A DNA stretch of 20,393 bases from CAIYPH01 sp043744375. Its GTDB lineage: Bacteria > Pseudomonadota > Alphaproteobacteria > Acetobacterales > Acetobacteraceae. The stretch covers positions 1 to 20,393 of the forward strand of contig JAYTUU010000108.1 of NCBI GenBank assembly GCA_043744375.1, in the 5' to 3' direction. The notes beneath the pieces are model-generated. The model did not search any database, was not told the origin of the DNA, and saw only the letters and a program-made list of their open reading frames with translations. Shown piece by piece: positions 1 to 6,312 of this stretch; position 1 is the first letter of the stretch; every line of letters begins with the position of its first letter. The position numbers and the translations under genes were made by a program.

Positions 1-319
1 CCCCTGACACGGCAGAACCAGCACAACCCGCAATCGTCCCCTGAAATCAAGGAGAGAACACACGACAAATCGACTCAGACCCTCAATTTAGAATTGCTGG
101 CCGCCACCGAAGAACCGCGCTGGACGCCCTACGGGCAGCGCTCGCCGGACAAGGAGTTATGCAACTCGCCTGAGTTGGGGGGTGAGCAATTACCTGCTGT
201 CATCGCGGCGTGTCTCCGACGCCAAATCGGTAACTGGTGGTTACTGAGCTTCCGATCGAAGTTGTCTGGCGCCCGGTTCGGTGCTAGGTAGCAGAATGAA
301 TACACCCTGGGAGGTACCG
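1..319. other. Non-coding stretch upstream of cupin gene, nothing recognised
   Basis: No gene is supported here. The base composition is visibly less GC-rich than the housekeeping part of the window. A short open frame at 94-291 has no recognisable motif and no good ribosome binding site. A small inverted repeat (CAACTC at 162-167, GAGTTG at 172-177) is present but has no T-run. A weak promoter-like pair (TTGTCT near 263, TAGGTA near 286, 17-base spacer) could serve the cupin gene but matches the consensus poorly. Confidence 0.5.
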
Positions 320-733
320 ATGAACGACGCAGCGCCGAAGCCTGCCGAGAAAATCGCCCACGTGACACCCGAGACAGCAAAGATTATTCCGGGGCGACGG
401 GCCTTCTTCACTTATCTCGACCTCGGCGTGGAGGATGCCTCCAATGGCGCCATGAAGGCCCAGGTGATGAAATCTACCCAGGCCCTCAGCAAACCCACCG
501 GATGGCACTACCACGAGTGCGATCGCCAATTCCTCTACATGATTAAGGGCTGGGTTGACCTTCAATTTGAAGACGGCCGCACGATCCGGCTCAATGCCGG
601 CGACACGCTGACGATCCCCGGCGGCACGCGCCACAACGAGATCGCTACTTCCGACGAGATGGATATTCTAGAAATCCTCGTCCCGGCCGGGATGCGTACC
701 GTGCCCTGCGATCCGCCTCGCGGTATGGAATAA
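320..733 (+). CDS. Small cupin-domain protein
   Basis: This is a single-domain cupin of 137 residues; its reaction is unknown. The first cupin motif is visible as GWHYHECDRQ with H63 and H65. The usual Glu ligand position is occupied by Gln (Q70) or Arg69. The second motif is GDTLTIPGGTRH, with H105 as the last metal-ligand candidate. So three His ligands are retained and the acidic one is replaced. The start at 320 is chosen because GGGAGG at 309-314 lies 5 bases upstream; the frame stays open to 281 but without such a site. There is no signal peptide, so it should be cytoplasmic. It stands alone, between unrecognised DNA and transposase debris, so the context gives no function. Small cupins of this type can be metal-dependent isomerases, dioxygenases or sensors; none is favoured. 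Confidence 0.8.
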   Translation: MNDAAPKPAEKIAHVTPETAKIIPGRRAFFTYLDLGVEDASNGAMKAQVMKSTQALSKPTGWHYHECDRQFLYMIKGWVDLQFEDGRTIRLNAGDTLTIPGGTRHNEIATSDEMDILEILVPAGMRTVPCDPPRGME

Positions 734-932
734 TCCTTCGAGGCCTGACTCGCGATTGCTTCCGCCGTCGTCGCTCACCCGCCCCTGATCGAAGGCGGCG
801 GTTGGACGGGCTGGCCAGCCTGGTTCGTTGTCTCCGAGCATCCATCGTGCGTGGGGCCGCCTGATGTCGGCCAGCATCATCGTCCGGGTGCCGATCACGA
901 TCCGGCAGCGGGGAGGCCGGTGTCTCGTCGTC

Positions 933-1241
933 GCGCCGGCTGACGCCGACAATGTTCGCCTCACGCATCGCCCGCGCGACGCGGTTCCTACTGGCCAGAA
1001 TGCCTTCCGCAGCAAGCTCGGCCGCAGCAAGCTCGGCCGCAGCAAGCTCGGCATGAACGCGTGGCGCACCGTAGGTTCCGCGTGAGACCGCGTGGATCGT
1101 CCGCACCTTTTTGGTCAGTGCTGTGTTGTCTTGCGAACGTCGGGATGGCGAGCGTTTTGCCCACGCATAGTAACCGCTTCTGGATATGCCCAGCACACGG
1201 CACATGGTGGCGATTTTAAAATCGGCCTGATGCGCTGTCAC
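933..1241 (-). pseudogene. IS3-family transposase OrfB, N-terminal remnant
   Basis: The minus-strand frame starts with GTG at 1241 and overlaps the OrfA stop by four bases, the usual IS3 OrfA/OrfB arrangement. The visible part is the N-terminal helix-turn-helix region (TMCRVLGISRSGYYAW), followed by the conserved TYGAPRVHAEL and RNRVARAMREANIVGVSRR. After GVSRR the similarity stops, and no DDE catalytic domain (such as the usual LWVADITY motif) is seen in any frame towards 740. The element is therefore truncated and cannot transpose. Within it, codons for AELAA are present three times because of a 15-base tandem triplication at 1008-1052; I infer that intact relatives carry this segment once. 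Confidence 0.8.
1008..1052. repeat. 15-bp tandem repeat, three perfect copies
   Basis: CGCAGCAAGCTCGGC occurs at 1008-1022, 1023-1037 and 1038-1052 without mismatch. It lies in frame inside the dead OrfB remnant and adds ten residues (two AELAA units). Replication slippage after loss of selection is the simplest explanation. Confidence 0.95.
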
Positions 1242-1516
1242 GAACCTGAACCCTTCGGCGGGATCACATCCGTCTCCCGAGCGAACCAGGCCGCGGCTTT
1301 TGAGAGGATGTCGCGCTCCACTTTGAGCTGACGGTTCTCACGCCGCAGACGATTGATCTCGTCGCGCTCGTCGGTCTTCAAACCGTCGTTGCGGCTGCCA
1401 TCGTCACGACCGCTCTGTGCGACCCAGTTGCGGATCGTCTGGGCCGTCGGCTCGAACTCCTTGGCGAGGCTCTCCGGACTTCGTCCAGATCGAACCAGAT
1501 CGATCATCTGACGACG
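1238..1516 (-). pseudogene. IS3-family transposase OrfA remnant (N-terminus lost)
   Basis: The minus-strand frame ending at 1238 reads RRQMIDLVRSGRSPESLAKE and continues through EPTAQTIRNWV, the OrfA helix-turn-helix. A leucine-zipper-like stretch follows (INRLRRENRQLKVERDIL), then the typical C-terminus AAAWFARET. The normal first residues before RRQMI are missing: upstream of about 1516 the frame reads into unrelated sequence that belongs on the other strand to an ABC ATPase. The frame stays open further upstream to 1735, but that extension shows no OrfA similarity. No terminal inverted repeat of the insertion sequence could be identified. Together with the OrfB remnant this is a dead IS3-type element. 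Confidence 0.8.
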
Positions 1517-1573
1517 GCCGATCGCATCGTGGTGATGAACACCGGGCGCATCGAGCAGATCGGCTCGCCGGCG
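1508..1573 (+). pseudogene. ABC transporter ATPase fragment (22 codons)
   Basis: The plus strand reads LTTADRIVVMNTGRIEQIGS then PA. This is the segment just after the H-loop of sugar, iron or polyamine importer ATPases (MalK/PotA/FbpC type), where LADRIxVMxxGRIxQxGxP is highly conserved. The similarity begins exactly where the OrfA homology on the opposite strand ends and stops at about 1573. No Walker A, Walker B or signature motif is present nearby, so this is only a scar. The match is short but continuous at conserved positions. Confidence 0.6.
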
Positions 1574-1605
1574 GGCTGGCGAGATAGCGCACCATGCCGG
1601 CGATC

Positions 1606-1740
1606 CATCTTCTGCGCCACCGGCAGGTCGATGGAGGTGTGTCACACTGCCGTACCTTCCTTGACCGCCGCCGCCACCAGCTCGGCCGAAGCTGCGCCCT
1701 GCGCGCGCGCCGGCATCGCGATCGCCGCACCCCAACGCGA
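1606..1740 (-). pseudogene. ABC solute-binding protein, N-terminal fragment with internal stop
   Basis: The minus strand reads the end of a signal peptide (AAIAMPARAQG), then AASAELVAAVKEGTAV, a TGA stop at 1642-1644, and HTSIDLPVAQKM. This resembles the mature N-terminus of type 2 periplasmic binding proteins of iron, thiamine or putrescine-like importers, where the segment is usually VVWYTS. The stop fits a TGG (Trp) to TGA change. The start codon and first half of the signal peptide are missing, as is everything after QKM. The ATPase fragment nearby is of a transporter class that pairs with such proteins, but it lies in the opposite orientation, so at least one rearrangement separates them. 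Confidence 0.6.
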
Positions 1741-2300
1741 CTATCTGGTCACAAGCGGTGGCGGAACCGTCCTATCGATCAGCGGCGGGCGGGCGTTCAG
1801 CGCGTCCTTGTCGAACCCGGCCAGGCGCTTGTAGTTCGCCGCGGCACCTTCCAGTTCGGCGTCGCTCAGCACGTCATGAATGGACTTGAACCCGTCCGGC
1901 GCCCGCGATTGCACCAGCTGCATCACCTGTTCCGGCCCATTGCCCCGGTTCGCCAGCACGATGCGCGCCGTTGCCGGGTTGCGCTCCGCCTCGTAGGCCT
2001 CCAGCGCCACCGCCACCGCCACCGCCACCGCCACCGCCCCCGGCCCGTGGGCGGCGATCTCGCGCGCCAGCGGGTCCCGATCGACCATCGGGAACTCATA
2101 GACATGCGTGGCGGCACGGATCACCGCCGCCACGCATGGTCGGGGGCGAATTCGCGCTCGGCGATCCAGTTGATCACCGCGCGGCCCTGATCATGCGCGG
2201 CGCGCGAGATCGGGTAGGCGACGAATTTCTGGAACTCATGCCCGCCGCCCGTCGCGCGGTCGGCGAAACGCGCCGACAAGCCGGCCCCGTCGGCGTGGTC
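1741..2300 (-). pseudogene. PhzS-like flavin-dependent monooxygenase, decayed
   Basis: Two minus-strand frames together show the C-terminal half of a group A flavoprotein monooxygenase. The upstream part (about 2300 to 2121) reads GGGHEFQKFVAYPISRAAHD, then GRAVINWIAERE, ending at a stop after DHAWRR. The second part (2133 to 1741) reads VYEFPMVDRDPL, then AREIAAHGPG, a run of Ala-Val repeats, LEAYEAERNPATARIVLANR, and NGPEQVMQLV. In the family about 30 residues normally separate AWRR from the VYEFPMV segment. A further block holding the FAD-binding GDAAHxMxPxGxxG motif separates RDPL from LAREIA. Both are missing, so the gene has two internal deletions, one of which shifts the frame. The N-terminal Rossmann half is absent. 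It cannot make an active enzyme. Confidence 0.7.
2006..2038. repeat. (GCCACC)n hexanucleotide microsatellite
   Basis: Five perfect GCCACC units cover 2006-2035, followed by a partial GCC. On the minus strand it encodes alternating Ala-Val inside the monooxygenase relic, between HGPGAV and LEAYEAER, where the family has no such insertion. Slippage expansion in a non-functional gene is likely. Confidence 0.9.
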
Positions 2301-2364
2301 CAAGCGGGAAATTAGAGTATGGCCGTCACATCGCCAATTGCGCCGCGAACGCCCGGCACATCTG

Positions 2365-2386
2365 GTATACGGGGCATGTCGTATAC
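2365..2386. promoter_or_regulatory. Paired GTATAC motifs, possible operator
   Basis: GTATAC occurs at 2365-2370 and again at 2381-2386, 16 bases apart, upstream of the M16 peptidase start at 2439. Each is a perfect palindrome and each is followed by G. GTATAC cores are typical of some GntR-family operators. No regulator gene is in the window. They might alternatively be leftovers of the control region of the decayed monooxygenase that faces the other way. Confidence 0.3.
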
Positions 2387-2438
2387 GAAGGCACACCGCA
2401 TCGTCGCGGCGACGGCCGTCTACCCACAGGAGCTTCGC

Positions 2439-5318
2439 ATGACATCCAGCCGGCTTCCATGCCCGCACCGCCTCGGCCAGGCGGCGGTGGCGGCGCTGGC
2501 GCTCTGCCTCGCGGTTCCGGCAACGGCCCAGTTGGCAACGACCCAGACGGCTGACGGGCTGAAACGCCCCGGCATCTGGGCACAGAGCTATGTCGATCGC
2601 CCCGCCGACCCCGACGTCCGCTTCGGCCAGCTTGCCAACGGCATGCGCTACGCGATCCGCCGCAATACCACGCCACCGGGTGCCACCTCGCTGCGGCTCT
2701 GGATCGGCGCCGGCTCGCTGGCGGAGCGCGAAGACCAGCGCGGTCTCGCGCATTTCCTCGAACACATGGCCTTCCGAGGCTCCACCCACGTCCCCACCGG
2801 CGACCTCGTGCGCATCCTGCAACGCCTCGGCCTCGCATTCGGAGCGGACACCAACGCCCATACCGGCCTCGACGAGACCGTCTACAAATTCGACCTGCCG
2901 CAAAGCGACCGCGAGACCATCGACACCGGCCTGATGCTGCTGCGCGAAGTCGCCAGCGAGTTGACCCTGGCACAGACGGAAATGGACCCCGAACGCGGCG
3001 TCGTGCTGTCCGAGGAGCGGCTGCGCGACTCGCCAAGCTATCGCCAGGGCATCGCCGAATTGCTGTTCCAGTTGGACGGCCAACTCGCCCCGCGCCGCAT
3101 GCCGATCGGCGCGGTCGAGATCATCCGCGACGCACCGGTGGCGCTGATGCGAGAGTTCTACGAGGCCCACTACCGGCCGGACAACGCCGCCATCGTCGCG
3201 GTCGGTGATTTCGACGTCGCCGACATGGAGATCGCCATCCGCGCCCGTTTCGGCGGCTGGGCCGCCAAGATAGGCGTGCCGTCCTCGCCGAACCTCGGGA
3301 CGGTCAGGCCGCGCGGCCCCGCGGTGCGGGTGAACACCGAGCCGGGCACCGCGCCCTCGCTGTCGATCACCTGGGCGCGCGCCTACGACGCCACCGCCGA
3401 CACCGCGGCACAGGGGCGGCACGACCTCGCGAACGCGATCGCGATGGGCGTGCTGAACAAGCGCCTCGACCGGCTCGAACAGGCGGCCGACGCACCGTTC
3501 CTTTCGGCCTCCGCCGGCGCATCGAACGTCTTGCGATCCGCCCATCTCGCCCGCCTGCGCCTCCAGCCGAAACCGGAGGCCTGGGCGGCCGCGCTCGAGT
3601 CCGCCATCGCCGAACAGCGCCGCCTCGTCGAGTTCGGTGTTCGGCCGGAGGAAATGGAGCGCGTGATGACCGAGTACCGCACGGCCATGCGCATCGCCGC
3701 GGACGGCGCGGCCACCCGCGGTTCCAACCGCATCGCCGACACCATCGTGCAGGCCATCAGTGGCGACGATGTCTACTCCAGCCCCGCGCAGGACCTTGCG
3801 GAAGTCACGGGCGTGCTGACGACGCTCGGCGTCGGCGACGTTGATGCCGCCGCGCGCCGCCTGTTCGCCGGCTCCGGCCCGCTGGTCTTCGTCGGTGGAC
3901 CGACACCGATCGCCGGCGGCGAGGCGGCGGTGGCCAGCGTGCTCACCGCCGCACTGGCCCGCCCGATCGCGGCGGGCACCGCCGAGGCGGTGAAATCCTG
4001 GCCCTACACGCCCGCCGCCACGCCCGGGTTGGTCGCCGCACGCGCGGAGATCGCCGATCTCGGCGTCACCGATGTCACCTTCGCCAATGGCGTGCGCCTG
4101 CTGGTCAAAACGACCGATTTTGCCGGCGATGAGGTGCTCGTCCGCGTGCGCATCGGCACCGGCCGGCTCGGCATCGGCCCCGAGATCGCGCGCGCGACCT
4201 GGCAGGTCAGCGGCACCGTTCCGCTGCTGCGGCTCGGCGGCACGCGGGAACTGACGTACGAGGACATCCAGGTGCTCACCGCGGCCAATCGCGTGGCGAT
4301 GAACCTGTCGCTGGATGACGACGCCTACATGCTGTCCGGCACCACCCGGCCGGTTGATCTGGACATGCAGTTGCAGTTGCTCCAGGCCTACACCACCAAC
4401 CCCGGTCTGCGGGCGCCGGCCTTCGCACGAATGCAGGCCTCCGTGCGCAGCCGGCTGCCACAGATCGAGGCGACGGCGTCGGGCGTGTTCAGTCGCGAAC
4501 TGGCGCTTGCCCTGCATGGCGGCGACCAGCGCTGGCAGCGCGTGCCTGACGCCGCGGCGCTGGCGGCCTCGGGCGAGAACGACCTTGCCGCGCTGATCGG
4601 GCAGGATTTCGCCACTGGCCCGATCACCATCGCGATTGTCGGCGACATCGATGCCGCCCGCGCCATTGCCGCCGTCGCGCGCGGCTACGGCGCGTTGCCG
4701 GCCCGTCTTGCCCGCCCACCTGGCGCGACAACGCCCGTCCGCCTGGCGGACGCTGGCAAGCTGACGGTGCCGCATGGCGGGCGCGCCGATCAGGCGGTCG
4801 CGATGGCGGCCTGGCCGACCGATGACTTCCATGCCGATCCGCAGACCCAGCGCGTGCTCGGCGTCACCGCCGCGATCCTGCGCTCCCGCCTTACCGAGCA
4901 GCTTCGCGCGACCGACGGGGTGACCTATTCTCCCTCGGTGGAGGCCGACGCGTCGCGCGTGTTCAAAGGCATCGGCTACCTGACCGCCACGGTGGAAACC
5001 CGTCTCGACAAGGTCGACAGCTTTTTCACCGAACTCGACCGCATCGTGATCGCGCTGCAGGCCGCCCCGCCGTCACCCGACGAACTGGACCGCGCCCGCC
5101 GTCCGATGCTGGACCGGCGGATCAAGCTGCTACGCGAGAACGCCTACTGGGTCGGCATCCTCTCGGCGGCGCTTGGCGACATCAGGATGTTCGACACGAT
5201 CCGCAATCTCGTCAGCGGCACCGAGCGGGTGACGGCCGACGACGTCGTCCTCGCGGCCCGCCGCTTCCTGACCGGGTCCACCCAATTCCGCATGATCGTC
5301 CGCCCAGCCAACGAGTGA
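2439..5318 (+). CDS. Exported M16 family zinc metallopeptidase (PqqL-like)
   Basis: The protein has 959 residues, a size fitting a full-length two-half pitrilysin/PqqL-type M16 peptidase. A signal peptide covers about residues 1-31: positively charged start, hydrophobic LGQAAVAALALCLAVPA, cleavage near ATAQ. The inverted zinc motif HFLEH is at residues 105-109 (bases 2751-2765), with a likely third ligand Glu in ERGVVLSEE near residue 192. GADTNAHTGLDETVY, a substrate-cleft segment of the family, is conserved. The second half is a degenerate M16 domain without HxxEH, as expected. It should act in the periplasm on peptides or unfolded proteins. The start at 2439 is chosen because AGGAG at 2428-2432 is six bases upstream and the signal peptide begins here; the frame is open to 2319. 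It stands alone and ends at a strong palindromic terminator. Confidence 0.9.
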   Translation: MTSSRLPCPHRLGQAAVAALALCLAVPATAQLATTQTADGLKRPGIWAQSYVDRPADPDVRFGQLANGMRYAIRRNTTPPGATSLRLWIGAGSLAEREDQRGLAHFLEHMAFRGSTHVPTGDLVRILQRLGLAFGADTNAHTGLDETVYKFDLPQSDRETIDTGLMLLREVASELTLAQTEMDPERGVVLSEERLRDSPSYRQGIAELLFQLDGQLAPRRMPIGAVEIIRDAPVALMREFYEAHYRPDNAAIVAVGDFDVADMEIAIRARFGGWAAKIGVPSSPNLGTVRPRGPAVRVNTEPGTAPSLSITWARAYDATADTAAQGRHDLANAIAMGVLNKRLDRLEQAADAPFLSASAGASNVLRSAHLARLRLQPKPEAWAAALESAIAEQRRLVEFGVRPEEMERVMTEYRTAMRIAADGAATRGSNRIADTIVQAISGDDVYSSPAQDLAEVTGVLTTLGVGDVDAAARRLFAGSGPLVFVGGPTPIAGGEAAVASVLTAALARPIAAGTAEAVKSWPYTPAATPGLVAARAEIADLGVTDVTFANGVRLLVKTTDFAGDEVLVRVRIGTGRLGIGPEIARATWQVSGTVPLLRLGGTRELTYEDIQVLTAANRVAMNLSLDDDAYMLSGTTRPVDLDMQLQLLQAYTTNPGLRAPAFARMQASVRSRLPQIEATASGVFSRELALALHGGDQRWQRVPDAAALAASGENDLAALIGQDFATGPITIAIVGDIDAARAIAAVARGYGALPARLARPPGATTPVRLADAGKLTVPHGGRADQAVAMAAWPTDDFHADPQTQRVLGVTAAILRSRLTEQLRATDGVTYSPSVEADASRVFKGIGYLTATVETRLDKVDSFFTELDRIVIALQAAPPSPDELDRARRPMLDRRIKLLRENAYWVGILSAALGDIRMFDTIRNLVSGTERVTADDVVLAARRFLTGSTQFRMIVRPANE

Positions 5319-5319
5319 A

Positions 5320-5382
5320 AAGTTTTTGTTTCTTTTTTCAAAAAGAAACGCTTTCTTTTTTGCAAAAAAGAAACAAAAAACT
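5320..5382. terminator. Nested AT-rich palindromes, bidirectional terminator
   Basis: Two adjacent hairpins occur directly after the M16 stop codon. The first has arms GTTTCTTTTT (5328-5337) and AAAAAGAAAC (5340-5349). The second is a perfect 22-base palindrome at 5352-5373. The outer flanks 5321-5340 and 5362-5382 are also nearly complementary, so one large cruciform is possible. With T-runs on both strands it can stop both the peptidase transcript and the converging sulfotransferase transcript. Confidence 0.8.
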
Positions 5383-5399
5383 CTTATCCGTTTGGAGGA

Positions 5400-6218
5400 T
5401 TATACGACCTTCACCCTGCGCAGGTTCATTGCCTCGTCGCGCCAGAACGAGTCGGGCTCGAAGCGCCGAAACAGGTCGGGCGGCAGGATCGTGGCGCGCG
5501 TGGTCGGGCGCACCTGGCTGCTGAGACTATGCAGCCCCGGCGTGCCCAGGCGGGCGTCGAACTCGGCAGCCTCGGTGTAGATGACATGGTCCGGATCATG
5601 GGTGAAGCGTTTCTCGCCGATGAAGTCGTAGACGGCATCCAGCGCCACTTGCGGGGTTGCCGTGAGGGTCTCGTAGGTAACCAGCAGCAGCCGGTCCGCC
5701 TCCTCGCCGAACCAGGCCTCGCGCAGCGCGTTCCAGGCGAAACCGACCATGCCATTGCCGCCGCCCAGCCCCTCGACGCGCGAATAGACGGTGCCACCGG
5801 GCTCGAAGCTGAAAATCTTCGACAACTCGAACCGATTGCGCCGGATCAGCCGCTCGATGCTGTCGAGGATCCACGGCACATGGCGGACGCAGCAGATCAC
5901 CTTCGCGGCTGGGAAAAGGGCCGTCAGCGCCGGCAGCTTGCTGGCCCAGAGCCGGTTGGTGTCGAATACCACGCGGGAGGGGTGGAGGGTGGCGTAGTAG
6001 CTGTCGAACAGCCCGTGCAGGATCGCGGCGCGCTGGTCGTTATCGATGAACACCGAGGTTTCGTTACCCTGGCTCATCTCGCGCAGCAATGCGGTGAACA
6101 GGCTGCCGACCGGGCTGGTCATGCCCGCATGCAGGCGCGGATTCTGCCGCAGCAGGCCGGCGAGCAGCGTCGATCCCGAGCGCGGCAGGCCCGAGATGAA
6201 ATGAATGCCGTTGTCCAC
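5400..6218 (-). CDS. Sulfotransferase family protein
   Basis: This protein of 272 residues carries the PAPS 5'-phosphosulfate loop GLPRSGSTLL at residues 10-19 and a likely 3'-phosphate-binding segment CVRHVPWILDSIERL near residue 110. Such enzymes transfer sulfate from PAPS to a carbohydrate, lipid or protein acceptor; the acceptor cannot be told from the sequence. There is no signal peptide, so it should be cytosolic. The start is uncertain. I prefer GTG at 6218 because it places the P-loop strand (HFISGLPRSG) right at the N-terminus, as is common in this family. An in-frame GTG at 6257 would add 13 residues and has AGGA only three bases away. It is divergent from the glycosyltransferase at 6313, suggesting shared control and perhaps a joint role in decorating a surface glycan; that link is inference. 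Confidence 0.85.
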   Translation of the reverse strand: MDNGIHFISGLPRSGSTLLAGLLRQNPRLHAGMTSPVGSLFTALLREMSQGNETSVFIDNDQRAAILHGLFDSYYATLHPSRVVFDTNRLWASKLPALTALFPAAKVICCVRHVPWILDSIERLIRRNRFELSKIFSFEPGGTVYSRVEGLGGGNGMVGFAWNALREAWFGEEADRLLLVTYETLTATPQVALDAVYDFIGEKRFTHDPDHVIYTEAAEFDARLGTPGLHSLSSQVRPTTRATILPPDLFRRFEPDSFWRDEAMNLRRVKVV

Positions 6219-6312
6219 CCGTGCCCCAATCCTCGTATAAGAGCGCCAGTTTTGCACCGGTCCTGAAAAACCGGCAACCTCGCGCCCTCAACCATGAAGC
6301 ATCCGCCCACCC

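Larger units (their letters stand above)
734..2438. other. Gene graveyard: region of broken gene fragments
   Basis: No intact gene is present in these 1.7 kb. Reading both strands gives a series of short recognisable protein pieces in different frames and orientations: IS3 OrfB (933-1241, minus), IS3 OrfA (1238-1516, minus), ABC ATPase (1508-1573, plus), ABC solute-binding protein (1606-1740, minus) and a flavin monooxygenase (1741-2300, minus). The stretch 734-932 between the cupin gene and the OrfB homology is not recognised on either strand. The last part, 2300-2438, is the upstream region of the M16 peptidase and includes two GTATAC motifs. Confidence 0.7.

Noticed and set aside
94..291. 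A 65-codon plus-strand frame upstream of the cupin gene
   Set aside because: No ribosome binding site, no recognisable motif, and it overlaps an equally unconvincing frame on the other strand.
1971..2315. Plus-strand frame with a polyproline run
   Set aside because: The proline run is just the GCCACC microsatellite read in another frame; no start signal or homology.
2121..4832. A 903-codon minus-strand open frame opposite the M16 peptidase
   Set aside because: It is a GC-rich shadow of the peptidase gene with Arg/Gly/His-rich, motif-free translation. Only its last 50 or so codons (from about 2300) are real sequence, belonging to the monooxygenase relic.
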